Translations under genes and position numbers: made by a program
Source: Limnanthes douglasii subsp. nivea
Lineage: Eukaryota > Streptophyta > Magnoliopsida > Brassicales > Limnanthaceae
Length of the DNA: 64,000 nucleotides
Direction: 5' to 3'
NCBI GenBank assembly: GCA_036936605.1
Contig: JAUPFV010000001.1
Coordinates: 172,688,386 to 172,752,385 of the forward strand
Notes under the pieces: model-generated
The model's input: only the letters and a program-made list of their open reading frames with translations
What the model was told of the DNA's origin: nothing
Database searches by the model: none
Shown: positions 30,324 through 42,312 of the stretch, piece after piece
Position numbering within the stretch: the stretch's first letter is position 1
How the letters are laid out: every line of letters begins with the position of its first letter

Positions 30324-33300
30324 TTACTCCAAATATAGTTTCAAATGTTCAATGTTCCATGAGAGTCTCAGCAAACGCTCGTGTGTGTCCTGCAATTGGT
30401 ATGTTCCACTCTTAATCCGTTCAACTACTGTATATGGTCCTTCCCAGTTCGGGGCGAGCTTGCCGAGGCTCTTATCTTTTGTATGCAGGAAAACTCTCCT
30501 TAAAACCTTATCCCCGACGTTGAACTCTCGACGACGTACTTTTAACGCATACTGACTCCGCATCAAGGTCTGATAGTGTAAAGAATTTAGTTGAGCTCGG
30601 CCCCTTTTTTCTTCTATCAGATCTAGAGCTAATCGTTTGGCATCGTCGTTTTCATTTTCCGTGTAAGTACCGACCCTAAAAGACGGAAAGATTGATTCTG
30701 CTGGGGTGACGGCATCTATTCCATAAACCAAAGCATAAGGTGATTCTTTGGTCGCCGTTCGAGGTGTGGTTTGGTAAGCCCACAACACTTCTTGTAAGTA
30801 ATCCGGCCACTTGCCAGCTTTCCCTTCTAAAGTCTTTTTGAGCCCGTCCAAAATGGTTCGGTTCGTAACCTTGAATTGCCCGTTTTCTTGGGGATGGAAG
30901 GGGGCGGAAAAGCATTGCCTAATCCTATGGGTTGTACAAAAATATTTCATCTCATGGCTATCGAACTGGGGTCCGTTATCCATTGTGAGCTTCTGAGGTA
31001 CCCCGAACCTACAGTAGATGTTCGACCAAATAAATCTGATGACATCCTTAGTCTTTGTAGCCGATAATGGCTCCACTTCCACCCATTTGGAAAAGTAATC
31101 CACAGCCACCACAATCGTCTGTCTTCCACCGGATGCCATCGGTAAGGGCCCTACGATATCGATTCCCCATCGGTCAAAAGGTAAGCCTTCATATATGGAT
31201 TCTAAAGGGGCTGCGGGCATGTTTATCGCGTTCGCAAATCTTTGGCAAGTGTCGCATGTTTTTACTATCTGCTGACCATCAGTCGTTACCGTTGGCCAAT
31301 AGAAACCGGTGAGAAAGATTCTTCTTATCAGTGCTTTGTAACCACAATGAGCCACGCCCTCTCCGTCGTGTAACTCGGATACGATTATCTGTGACTCATT
31401 TACCCCCAAGCATCGGCCTGCTAAACGAATTTTTGTATAGTATGTCCCCCGATAAAACATAGCCCCGGGATTTGTTTTGTATCTTTCGAGCCGAAATACT
31501 ATCGTCTGGTAGTAGTCCTTCAACCAAGAAAGTAATAATATCCCTTCGTCAATCTGAAATAGTTACCGAAGACACCTGACAAGCCATTTCTGGTCGATTA
31601 TCCAGCTCTCTCCTCTTTATGATTGACGGGTTTTCTTGTTCGGTTACCCAGGGGTAACTGCTTGAACACAAAGCTGATGCTAGAGAATCGGCTACCATAT
31701 TTTCGGTCTTCGGGACATGCTCATATGTTACCTTGGCGAATGACGCGGCTAACACTCGTAATGTTGCTAAGTACTGAACCAAATGTTCTTTCCCAGCTTC
31801 TGATGCTCCTGAGGCTTGATTGATCAAAAGTTGAGAATCACTAACAAGACGCACATGCGTAGCTCCACATAGCTGTGCTAGGCGCAAACCGGTCAGGGCA
31901 ACTTCCTATTCGGCTTCGTTGTTAGAAGTGGGAAAACCAAATCGGATTTCCTGATGCATACTTATGCCTGTTGGAGTGACTATATGTACGCTCGCGCCGC
32001 ATCCATTGACATTCTACCCACCATCTGTTCGGATGACCCACTCATCTGGTTCGTCCTCTTCAGGCGACCCGTCTTGGTCCGGGCGGTCGGAATGGAATTC
32101 AACTATAAAATAAGCCAGACCTTGGCCTTTGATTGTCGTCTGCGGCTCAAAGTTGATATCAAAATCGCCTAACTCGACCGACCATTTAGACATTATTCCT
32201 GACATGTTCGGTCGCTGAAGTACGTACTTGAGTGGAAACGAAGTTCGGACGACAATGGGGTGGGCCTGAAAATACGGCCGCATTTTTCGCGTTGCGGTCA
32301 CCAAAGCTAGGGCCATTTTCTCCTACTTCAAATACCGTTTCTCCGCGTCCAGTAAGCTTCTGCTCACAAATTATACCGCTTTGGGGACCGTTCTCGATTC
32401 GCTGATCAGAGCCGCACTTACTATAAAATCTGAAACCGCTATGTAAAGAAAAAGAGTCTCCCATGTCAGGGGCTTTGTTAGGAGGTTCGGGGATCATAAA
32501 TAAGTTTTGATCCCTAAAAAGGTTGCACTGCATGCCGGCGTCCTAACAAAATTCTTGGCGTTTCTCAAAACCTGAACAAATGGAGCGCACTTGTCACATG
32601 AACGAGAGATAAATCGATTCAAGGCCGGGAGACGCCCGGTTAATATCTAGACCTCCTTGATATTCTTAGGCGGTGTCATGTCGGTAAGAGTCTGTAATTG
32701 GGTCGGGTCTGCCTCGATTCCCTTTTCGCTGACAAAAAATCCCAGGAACTTGCCGACCTTACCCCAAAGGAGCATTTCTCCGGGTTTAGCTTGAGATTTA
32801 TACCCCTTAGGTTATCAAAGGTTTCCCTCAAATCGACGAGATGGTCCTCGTCTGTGCCACTCTTTACTAACATGTCATCGATGTAAACTTCCATATTCCT
32901 CCCTATCTGGCAGTCGAAGTTCTTGTTAATCAACCTTTGATAAGTCGCTCCAACGTTTTTTAATCCGAACGGCATAACCTTATAGCAATACAAGCCTCGG
33001 TCTGTAATAAATGTTGTGTTTTCTTGATCCGCTGGGTGCAATTTGATTTGGTTGTAGCCTGCATACGCGTCTATAAAAGAGAGTAACGGGTTTCCGGATG
33101 TGGAATCCAACAACTGGTCGATTCTCGGCATCGGGAAGGGATCCTTCGGGCATGCTCGATTAAGGTCGGTGAAGTCCACACACATCCTCCACTTCCCGTT
33201 CTTCTTTTTGACCAGGACAGGATTGGACGTCCAGAGTGGGTAACGTGATTCTTTGATGTGCCTGACGCTGAGCATTCTTTCGACTTCTTTCAGAATGATT

Positions 33301-33614
33301 TATGCCTTTTCCGGAGAAAAATCTCGCCGCTTTTGTGAAATGGGTCTGACATTCTTGTTGATAGTTAGCTTGTGAACCACATGGTTCTCTGGGACTCCGG
33401 TCACGTCCTACGAACACCACGCGAATAAATCTAAATTCTCCTGTAGCAATAAAAACAAATGTTTCTTGAAGACCGATGACAATTGGATTCCGATCTGCAA
33501 AACTTTCCCTTCGGTAAATTGGTGTTTTTCGCATTCTTCGTCGGTGGTTAAAAAACTGGGAGCTTCTCTAGGATCATCTACGGGTAGTGACCCTAAGGGA
33601 AGTCCCACTAATTG
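30324..33614 (-). pseudogene. Element C pol pseudogene
   Basis: Pol follows the gag-protease UAG in frame. Recognisable in order are reverse transcriptase (WRMCVDFTDLNRA, YIDDMLVKS; open at 33275-32676), a frameshift in GVRSGKFLGF, and RNase H/tether (32316-32014). The second RNase H follows (RTDGG, EAE-stop, VSDSQLLINQ; 31887-31549), then a long open integrase segment (31523-30324). The integrase has CDTCQRF, WGIDIVGPLP and MDNGPQF. Several stops interrupt the whole. The third catalytic acid of integrase is replaced by Lys (NGQFKVTNR). It cannot be functional as a polyprotein. Confidence 0.9.
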
Positions 33615-33626
33615 CTAGTCACGCGC
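33600..33626 (-). promoter_or_regulatory. UAG CAA UUA readthrough-type site, element C
   Basis: On the minus strand gag-protease ends GCG CGT GAC TAG, followed in frame by CAA TTA GTG. UAG CAA UUA is the established tobamovirus-type leaky stop context (CAR-YYA). It lies at the same place as the UAG in element A and remnant D. Confidence 0.65.
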
Positions 33627-36170
33627 TTTCTCCATCTCTTGATCCTTTTTTGGGGCTAAAGCCGCTCGGTAACGTTCTATTGCCGCTTTCTGGCTGCTCC
33701 GCACTACCCCCACGTTGTTCCCGACTACGTACTTCAAACATTGATGAACCGTAGACGATACCGCGTGCATTCGCGACAGCCACGATCTGCCAAAGATCGC
33801 ATTATGAGAAGCCGGTGCGTCTACTACGACGAATAAAACAGTGACCTCCTTTTTTAATGGTCTGCGGCCCAGCTGAACAATGCCTTCAAACTCACCAACC
33901 GCGTCTGCTGCCGAACTTGTAAACCTTACAATAGTTCGATCCGAACGTGTAATGACCGGGGGCGCCCTGAACTTGGCGAAGGTAGATGCAAAAATTATGT
34001 TGATTGAGCTACCGGTGTCTACTAAGATGCGTCGGACCTCTTCCCCGGCAATGGCCGACCCAATAAAGATGGCGTCTTCATGGGGGGCGGCTATGTCTCT
34101 CATATCGTCGTCATCAAAATACAGGATCGGTGAAGGGATGGCTTTCGAATGGGTATAGGGCCGAGCTTCCAACTGAGTAGCCAGGTTCACAATATGTCTC
34201 TTTCTGGAGGAGTGCGTGATCCCTGCCATAGAATCACCCCCAAAAATAGTTAATGATTCGAAACATTGACAAAGGTTTCTTACGGTCCCGCTACTTCCCG
34301 CAACTTCCTCTTCGATGACCCTGATGAGGTTACGATTTACATCTGGATCGAGATACTCGATGGAGACATCAAAAGGGTCGGTCACTTCGGAAATTGTCAT
34401 GGTTGTCTCGGACTTCGGCATCGTCACGATTTCTTTCGAAGCAGTTCCCTGCTGCGCTTTCGTTTTCACATACTCGAGTAGGTTTCCGTGCTCTATCAGC
34501 ATATGTATCTCCTTTTTTAGGGCAATGCAATCCTTAGTATCATGTCCCACGTCTTCATGGTAGCGACAATACCGGTTTTTCCTGTGCTCCTGAGGCGTCG
34601 GTATGGGAAAAGGCCTCCGATACATCCTGCTTTTCTTAGTCTTTTCATAGATCGAAGACACGCATTCTGTCAAGTCAGCGAAGTAAGCAGGTCGGATTCA
34701 CTTATTAGACATGGGTCGCGAGACCACTTGGTTCGTCGGCTTTGATTTTTGGCTCTGGGAAGCCAGAGGCTTGATTGGTAAGGACTGGGTCGGCGGTATT
34801 GTGTTGACTGGTTGGACTTGCTGAGCATAGCTAAATTAAGCCCCTTGTTTTATAACGACCGATGCTTGCGCGCTCTGTTGAATTTGCGCAGCCTATTCAG
34901 ACGCCTCGGTTTCTTCTATCAGTATCTGCTTTTCCACTTGAGCCAGAAGGGCGGAAAAAGTAAAAGCTTGCTTTTTAGTGACCGCTTGCTTCATTGGTCC
35001 TAGAAGCAACCCTAAGCGGTATGTTGTTAGTGCCACGTTCTCTTCGCAATGATCCAGGTCGGTCTTAGCATCAATAAAATGCCTGGTGTAATCCCTGAGG
35101 CTCTCTCCTAGCATCTGCTTATAGTTCATGATCGTATCTCCATTGGCTCGGAAGCTCTTGTTTCCGACAAAGTGCTGACGGAACATCATCCAGAACATCC
35201 CGAAGTTTTTGATACTACCCTATGGTAGCCGGTTTTACCACTTTGATGTTCGGTCTCTGAAGGTCATCGAAAACGGCCGACACAAAAGCTTATCGTCGTT
35301 ATCGAAACTCAACAAAAAGTTTTTGAAATCTTCCAAATGATTATTTGGGTCCCTCTTACCGTCATACTTCTCCAATTTGGAAATATCAAACCTCTTTAGG
35401 AGATGTCCCGATAATATTTCGTCGGACAACGGTGAAGCTCTCTAATTCATTCCGAATCCGAACGCTCCGCCTCCAAGCCCCTCGGTCTGAATCTCGTACA
35501 GACCTTCATCTCCTGGGTTGATGAACTGGCTACTGACTCGGTACCCCTGGTTCTGGCTGTTCAATGGTTGCCACTAGGCCTGAGGTAGAACTACCCGCTC
35601 CTCTCTACTACCTGTTTGCATCTCTTGTTTTTCGAAAGACACTGGCTTCCTTTTCTCAGAGCTACCCTTCTTGAACTTAGGAGAGTCAGAACGGGGTGCC
35701 CTGATCCGTCGGGAATTTCTTTTCTGCGCGCGCTTGTTTAGCATTTCCTTACGCCGGTACTCTCTTCTCGACGAATCATCTGAAGTATAATCAGCAGAGA
35801 TCCCTCGGTTATCTTTTGGGTACTGCTCTGATCTTCCATTCTGCCTGTCCTCCGGGCGAGACTCCCGATAATATCTAACAGGTCGGGCGTCGATACGAGG
35901 GTCAATAGCCGGGTAGCCTTCGTCGCGGTTGTCTACGACCGGTTCTTTCCCTTTGCCTTCCCGCGCTCTTTTATCATCTAGTGCCCGCTCATTTTCTGCA
36001 TTTAGCTTCGCGATGTCTTCTAGCAGCTGTCTCCTTGTCATGATAAGGGTCGACCGCTTGTCCCGACCCTGCGCGTAGTATTCCCGACCCGGAGCTTCCT
36101 CGCCTTCAGACAGCAAAACGGCTCGGATCACTTCTCTTTCGACCCTCTCTCCGACTACTTCGTCATTCAT
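33615..36170 (-). pseudogene. Element C gag-protease pseudogene
   Basis: It starts at ATG 36170 (MNDEVVGERV) with a charged N-terminus. The gag domain (KRFDISKLEKYDGKRDPN, RQHFVGNKSFRANGD) is broken by several stops between 35574 and 34680. From 34673 it is open again through a Cys/His knuckle (CRYHEDVGHDTKDC) and aspartic protease (LVDTGSS, NAIFGRSWL) to the UAG at 33617-33615. Domain order and length match element A. Confidence 0.88.
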
Positions 36171-36245
36171 TCTGTAAGATCAGATCACGATTTTCAAAGA
36201 AAAGGATTCCTTTTTGGTATCACGTGCTCCCACAGACGGCGCCAA
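36171..36245 (-). other. Element C leader and primer-binding site
   Basis: The minus strand just after the LTR reads TTGGCGCCGTCTGTGGG (36245-36229), the common primer-binding sequence of plant Ty3/gypsy elements. A short leader to the gag ATG follows. Confidence 0.85.
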
Positions 36246-36527
36246 TGATGAGAGAATAAATGACAAGAGAGAATAATGTTGGATCTTGGACCTGATGTGA
36301 TTAAGGCTCACCTACCAAGAATAATAGGTTCCCTTTTATAGTGGGGAAGGGTGGACCCGTTTATGTCTTTGGTGGTATTGTTTTATTTCTCCTTTAGTCC
36401 TTTACAAATTACTTTGTTTACAAATTACCCTCTGATAAATAATAAATACAATAATAGGCGTATTCATCTCCTTCTATTTACAATTGACTCCTTTTCTATT
36501 AAGATCGGCGAATTTGCTCCCTTATCA
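36246..36527 (-). repeat. Element C 5' LTR (right)
   Basis: This 282-bp LTR lacks the about 48-bp segment found in the 3' LTR. It reads TGATAAGGGAG...CATCA on the minus strand. Its inner 198 bp reappear as the stub at 14222-14419. Confidence 0.9.
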
Positions 36528-36733
36528 AGGACCATTAACACGAGGAATGGTCTACATGCAAGACTAAGAGGGCCAAGTAATGAATAATCATGTTGTAGCT
36601 ACTATGAGCAGTATAAATATTGGATCTTAAACACATATTTGTATCTTCTTCTCGAATCAATAAAAACTTACTATTTTGGAAAAATATTTGTTAGGGTTTC
36701 TCGTTAACATTTTTTGCGCTGTTTGTGGGAAAC
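36528..36733 (+). repeat. Element B LTR end and decayed primer-binding site, unit I
   Basis: It is the same as 14420-14625 with a few substitutions. The LTR end is CTCGTTAACA at 36709, followed by TTGCGCTGTTTGTGGG. The C target duplication AGGAC (36528-36532) is its first five bases. Confidence 0.65.
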
Positions 36734-38825
36734 CAGAAACAAAAAACACTCATTTGTGTTCAAGAACCAATGGTAATAACTAGATCAGGGATCAAAATAG
36801 AGCCTGCAGAGAGAAATATCACCATGACCAATCCATCTCAAACCGTGGAACAAATCATTGGGCCAAACACTATTCCGTCGTAGGTTGCTAATATCCAAGA
36901 AGTTCATCCCATGAAGGTTGAAGCTCCGTCGGGGATCTCCCCAACAATCGTTGATCCATCACTAGCATCGGCTATCGCCGAGGTTATAGCCAGTCTAACT
37001 GACCCGCCTACCATAGCCAATAATGTGGATGAGGCAACAAAAGTTAGGTGGCTCGAGTAGTAAATCCAAGTAATAAAGGAGGCTCAACATAAGGCAGATC
37101 AATTATAGAACCAACACTCAAGGAGATGAACAAAAATGGAGATTGGGCGCCTATGGGGGCTTCGAGCGGCTCCGGGGAAGGAGCTGGAATTGTTCTAAAA
37201 TCGCTGGCAGGAGAACAAATCTGAAAAGCAATCCGATTTGGGTCCCAGTAACCAATAATGTGGCGGAGTATAAAGCGGCCATAAGCGACATGTGATTAGC
37301 CCGCATTTTCGGACCCATCATACTTTAGGTACGATCCGATTTTCAATTAATTATTTGCCAAGCTATGGGGCTGTATGGTGCAAAATAGGAGGGTACGCGC
37401 ACCTATCTAAACATTCTAAAAGAATGCGAGGCTAAATTCCATAATGTTCAATACGAACAAGTATTCTGCCTCGTGAATTCCATAGTAGACTCTTTGGCTA
37501 AGTCAGAAGCGTCAACCAATCACCCACTAGTAATTTTGCAAGAACATCCTAGCATTGCAACCTATCTCCAACCGACCACAGTTTGTTCGGTCGGTAACGC
37601 CACCGATTGGATACATCAACCATGGAACATTACCGTCAGACAAAGCACTCACTCAGGCCTTATAATTGCTAGCAGCCAAATATTGTATACTAGATAATGT
37701 CATCTACGAGAAAAGCGTGACTAAACCGTTAATGCGCTATTTGGATCAGGAAAAATCTATCATAGTTCTCCATGATCTACACTCAGGCGACACCGGAGCA
37801 CACTGCGGTCACCGAAGCCTCATCCATAGATTTCTACTTGTCGGGTTCTATTGGCTAGAGTTGGTTGTGGATGTAGAGAAAATCGTACAGCAATGCCATG
37901 CTTGCCAACAATTTGCTAACGACGGACATCTCCTAAGCGATCCTATGGTCTCCAACATCATATACTCTTTGTTCGAAAACTGGGGCATCGACCTCGTAGG
38001 ACCTCTATCGATGGTCAAAGGAAAAAGAAAGTTCATGGTGGTCGCGGTCGACTATTTCACCAAATGGGTAGAAGCCAAAGAATTACTTAGGACTCGAGCT
38101 CACGAAATATGCGACTTCATACATCACCAAATCTAACTCGTTTTGGAATCCATCTTCTGATGACAGACAATGGACCTCAATTCCAAAGTTTAATACTCTC
38201 CATTTTGTAAATGTTTTGACATCACCCAACGCTTCTACACATCGTACTACCCGTAAGAAAATGGGCAAGTGAAGGTCACTAATCGTACTATTCTCGACGG
38301 GATTAAGAATAAGCTCGAGGGGGAAAGAGGTAAGTGGCTGGACAAACTAGCAGAAGTACTATGGGCTTATCGTACCACCCCTTGTATCAAAACAGGCGAA
38401 ACACAGTTCTCCCTCATCTATGGGTTTGAGATTGTGGTACCTGAAAAATCATTATCCCGAGCCATAGAATTGAAATTATTCAGAAGACTTCAATGACGTT
38501 GATCGAGCGGTTGATGTCGGCCTAAAAGAAGAAATACAAGATCAAGCGCGCATACAATCAGAGCATTACAAAAGGTTAGTTTAAGGGTGTTTTAATTCCA
38601 AATTTCGACCTTGTGCGTTACAAATTAGAGACCTTGTCATGAAAAAATTTATTTCAAAGAGTGGGAGATAAACCGACTAGCAAACTAGGACCCAACTAGG
38701 AATGACCCTATATTTTCATCTTTAAGGGCCATCAAGGTGCATTTTGTATCACCGATCAAGACGGCCACGCACGCAAGCATCCTTGGAATATTAGTCACTT
38801 TAAGCTATATCATCAAGCTATGTAA
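36734..38825 (+). pseudogene. Element B gag leader and pol remnant, unit I
   Basis: It corresponds to 14626-16719. The second RNase H starts about 37138 and integrase runs 37666-38136 (IVLHDLHSGDTGAHCGHRS, CHACQQF, NWGIDLVGPLS). NGQVKVTNRTILDG follows at about 38260-38300, and the C-terminal tail ends at 38825. Stops and shifts are at the same places as in the unit II copy. Some differences, such as IVVPEKS versus IVGPAEI, show divergence since the first duplication. Confidence 0.85.
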
Positions 38826-39473
38826 TTAACTGATGCACTTTTTTCCGCTCTTAATGGATTTTTTAATGAGGCATCTACTTGTTTTCTCCAATTAATGAAA
38901 TTTTATTGCTTTCACCATTCGAATGTGTCTGTTTATACTTGTTCTTCGTAACTCTGCAAAAGGGTCACTGACCACGCTTAGGGCTACGCAATAGGGGCCA
39001 TACTATTCTATATTTATACATGATCTAAAAAATTATGACGAATGGGCTAATCAGTCACACGTTTTTAAGGCTATGTAAGGGGCCATATTGTACTCAATAC
39101 CGCACTACACTATTATATATGCAAACTACTCCAAGCCTACTCGGTTACACAATAGGCCTACCTGGTCGCTCCACAAATTTTTGCCAAGGCATTTATTAAC
39201 TTGTTTTGGCCACACAATGAGCCATACTGAGCTCGATCATGCAAGGAAAGATTACTCAAAAAATATAAGTATAAACACATGTATTTCACCCAAATACCAA
39301 TTAACTTTGTACCAAGGAATCAGCTATGTCGAGCTGCATGTTACAAAAAACGTTATCGTTTACAAAATTATTTAACATAATACAAAATCAATGGATCCAC
39401 ATGATCCATAATCGAACCCAGATCATCCCCTTTCTGAGCAGGATTCACACTCGTCAGTGCTCCCGGTGCCTTC
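38826..39473. other. Element B 3' non-coding region, second unit I
   Basis: It is a copy of 241-888 and ends at the ACAAC target site of the second element A copy (39474-39478). No gene is supported. Confidence 0.5.
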
Positions 39474-39870
39474 ACAACTGATAAGGAAAAGTATTCTTTA
39501 GGGACTAAAGTGATAAATGCTGTAATTATAGGATTAAATTAGACTTTAGGAAGAACCTAGGGGTTAAGTTGTAAATTTAACAATATGTAACCGTTTTCTC
39601 TAACTAACTCACCTGGCCTATTTAAAGAGGCTGAAAGAGTTATTTTGACCTATGAAATATTCAGAGGTACTTTTCACTACTTGAATTTTTCACTGTAAAC
39701 TCTCTATTCTGAATTCACTCGTGACAACTTCAATTCACACCAAATTGGCGCTAGAAGGAGGGGGACGAGGATACCTTGATCAACAGATCAAAAATCGACG
39801 TTCGAGTTCTCGTTTTTAAAGGTTTTTCGTTCGAATTTTCATATTTCGTTTGATTTTTCGCTATTTGAAG

Positions 39871-42312
39871 ATGAATCCGGAGGAAGGTGACAATCCATCC
39901 GTTCGCAAGGCGATGGAAACGCTGAAATCTGATCTGCAAGAGGCAGGTAATTTTGTTCCAATTCAACCTGTTCAATTTGATTTTGAGGGAAAAATGAATG
40001 AAATGATTAGGAAGGTGGCTGAGCTTGACGAATTGGTAAAAAAGAAGGGAGATAATAATGATGGTGCTAGGCTTAGATCTAAGATTGCTAGGGGTGATCG
40101 GAATGATCAGTCGGATCAGTCGATGGACGATGGCGATGATCATTATGAGCAGCGCAAAGCACGTTTTGAGCAGAAAAAAGAATATAGCGGGATAAAGAGG
40201 AAAGAAAAATTACAAAGGCGATTGTATGAAAACTCTAGTGATGAAGAGGACTTCGAAGATTCCGAGTCCGATGAGACGCCGAGGTACGAACGCTCTCGAG
40301 GCCATTCAGGAAGAGCAGAGCGTGAGCTCCGACCAGCTAAGATGTACAGGGAAGGAAGAAAAAAGAAAGAAAGGCGAGTATACTCACCTCGAAAATACTC
40401 GCCTCGGAGGTGTTCACCTCGGAAATATGAGGGCGAGACCAGTTTATATGCAACTGTGGGAATGGGAAATGAGGACCAGTATGTCCAGGGGGTTGACTGG
40501 AGGGACTCACCATTGGTAAGGGAGATCAGATCTGTGCCATTACCGAGGCGGTTTGATATTTCTAAAGTTGAAAAGTTCGATGGGACTCAAGATCCCGATG
40601 ATCACATAGAACAATTTAAAAACTACATGACTAATTTTGAAGATGATGATAGATTGGTGTGTAGAGCTTTTTCTCAAACGTTTAAGGGAACTGCGCTAAA
40701 ATGGTTTAATAAGATTCCTAAGGAATCAATTGCAAATTTTAGAAGTTTCTACACCGCTTTTCGCAGACAATTTGTGGGAAGCAAGGAGATGAGAGCCAAT
40801 GGGGACACGATAATACAGTGCAAGCAGGCTGTGGGAGAGAAGTTGAAGGATTATACCAAGAGGTTTGTGTCAACAAAGGCTGAGCTAGATGACTGTGAGG
40901 AAAGTGTGGCTATGGCAGCGTTCAGGCAGGGGCTGTTGCCTGGGGATTTAGCCGATGAGACAACGAGGCGCAGGGCGCTAACTTTTGGAGCTCTTATGGC
41001 TCAGGTTGAGGACCAGATTAAGGTCGAAGAATCGATGAGGGTTCGAGGAGGTGCTAGTACTGTTCAAAAAGGGAGTGGACAATCTAACGTCTCAAACAAC
41101 AATACCTCGCGTCCGAAGAACAATCAAAATGTTTCTAACCGAGGAGCCTCGAACTCGTATCAAGGGGGATATAATCAACATAATTCTAACAACCAGCAGC
41201 AGTATAGATCCAGGTCGAATGTGTGGGTGAGGCCGGATTACTATGCAGATTTAACTGAGAGTGTGGCTTCAATATATGAAAAAACAAGAGGAACAGTCAA
41301 TTTTAGAAAGCCACCAGCTATCAACAAGCCAAGGGAGGAGCGCAATAATAAATTTTGTAGGTATCATGAGGATGTCGGCCATGATACAAATGATTGCATT
41401 GCTCTGAAGAAGGAGATGCAAGTTCTGATCGAAAATGGAAAGCTGCTAGAGTATGTCAGGAAGAATGCCAAAACAACAGCTCCTAAAGGAGGTAATCCCA
41501 ATTCCAAGCAGGAAACTGCGTTAATGATTTTAGATGTTGCAGGTGAGGCAGATGGTTTCGATGTAGCCTCGGAATATGTCGAACCAGACCCCAGCCGACT
41601 TTTGTTAATGTCGATAGATGAGCCGATGCGTCAGGGACGTGTTCGAGATCTGTGTGCCTTTTTTGAATCATTAACCATATTTGGAGGGGATTCGATGACC
41701 AACAACACCAATAATTTGAGGAAGAGGCATATAGTAAATTTAACACGACAAATTGAGGGAGGTGCATCGGCACATCTAAGCAGCAGAAAGGATGTGCCCT
41801 TTATAATATTCGATGGAGATGATTTGAGGGGCATTACTGGGCCACATGAGGATGCGGTGGTCATTGGAGCAGAAGTATGTGGGGTGGAGATTCGACGCGT
41901 GCTGATCGACACAGGAAGTTCTGCTAATGTGCTTTTTAAGTCAACGTATGATAGGTTGACTGCACCACCTCGAATAGAAAAATCAGAGAGGACTATCATT
42001 GGGTTTACCGGCGCATCAGCAATTGTAATAGGTGAATTCGAAGGTGAAATTTCCTTGGGAAAAGGGCCTTTCAAGAAGAAAGTACAGGTACTTTTTGTGG
42101 TGGTGGATTGTCCATCAAGTTACAACGCTATTCTTGGGAGGTCATGGTTGGCCAAAATGTACGCTGTAGTTTCTACAGTTCATCAGTGTCTGAAGTATGT
42201 GGTCGAGGACAGAGTTGGCGTAGTCCGAAGTGACCAAAAGGTAGCAAGAGAATGTTATGCTGCTGCATTTAGGTTACATGGTAAAAGTTCTGATGATCTC
42301 ATGGAGAGTTAG
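39871..42312 (+). CDS. Element A gag-protease, second copy
   Basis: This open frame of 813 codons is identical to 1286-3727 apart from Gly instead of Arg in VGMGNED. Gag domain, CRYHEDVGHDTNDC knuckle and LIDTGSS protease site are present. It ends at TAG 42310-42312, followed by CAGTTTG in frame with pol. Confidence 0.92.
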   Translation: MNPEEGDNPSVRKAMETLKSDLQEAGNFVPIQPVQFDFEGKMNEMIRKVAELDELVKKKGDNNDGARLRSKIARGDRNDQSDQSMDDGDDHYEQRKARFEQKKEYSGIKRKEKLQRRLYENSSDEEDFEDSESDETPRYERSRGHSGRAERELRPAKMYREGRKKKERRVYSPRKYSPRRCSPRKYEGETSLYATVGMGNEDQYVQGVDWRDSPLVREIRSVPLPRRFDISKVEKFDGTQDPDDHIEQFKNYMTNFEDDDRLVCRAFSQTFKGTALKWFNKIPKESIANFRSFYTAFRRQFVGSKEMRANGDTIIQCKQAVGEKLKDYTKRFVSTKAELDDCEESVAMAAFRQGLLPGDLADETTRRRALTFGALMAQVEDQIKVEESMRVRGGASTVQKGSGQSNVSNNNTSRPKNNQNVSNRGASNSYQGGYNQHNSNNQQQYRSRSNVWVRPDYYADLTESVASIYEKTRGTVNFRKPPAINKPREERNNKFCRYHEDVGHDTNDCIALKKEMQVLIENGKLLEYVRKNAKTTAPKGGNPNSKQETALMILDVAGEADGFDVASEYVEPDPSRLLLMSIDEPMRQGRVRDLCAFFESLTIFGGDSMTNNTNNLRKRHIVNLTRQIEGGASAHLSSRKDVPFIIFDGDDLRGITGPHEDAVVIGAEVCGVEIRRVLIDTGSSANVLFKSTYDRLTAPPRIEKSERTIIGFTGASAIVIGEFEGEISLGKGPFKKKVQVLFVVVDCPSSYNAILGRSWLAKMYAVVSTVHQCLKYVVEDRVGVVRSDQKVARECYAAAFRLHGKSSDDLMES

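Larger units (their letters stand above)
26783..36527 (-). mobile_element. Element C: complete but decayed Tat-type LTR retrotransposon, minus strand
   Basis: The element is 9,745 bp, with LTRs at 36246-36527 (5') and 26783-27113 (3') and target duplication AGGAC at 26778-26782 and 36528-36532. The primer-binding site is TTGGCGCCGTCTGTGGG (36245-36229), and a GGGGGGCTAC-type polypurine tract lies next to the 3' LTR. The order is gag-protease, UAG, pol, an 89-bp repeat array, and an antisense gene with its own TATA box, the same plan as element A. All coding parts carry stops or shifts. It is inserted in the LTR of element B. Confidence 0.93.

Noticed and set aside
33160..33534. 124-codon minus-strand frame in element C
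   Set aside because: It overlaps the true reverse transcriptase frame in another phase and reads as frame-shifted pol.
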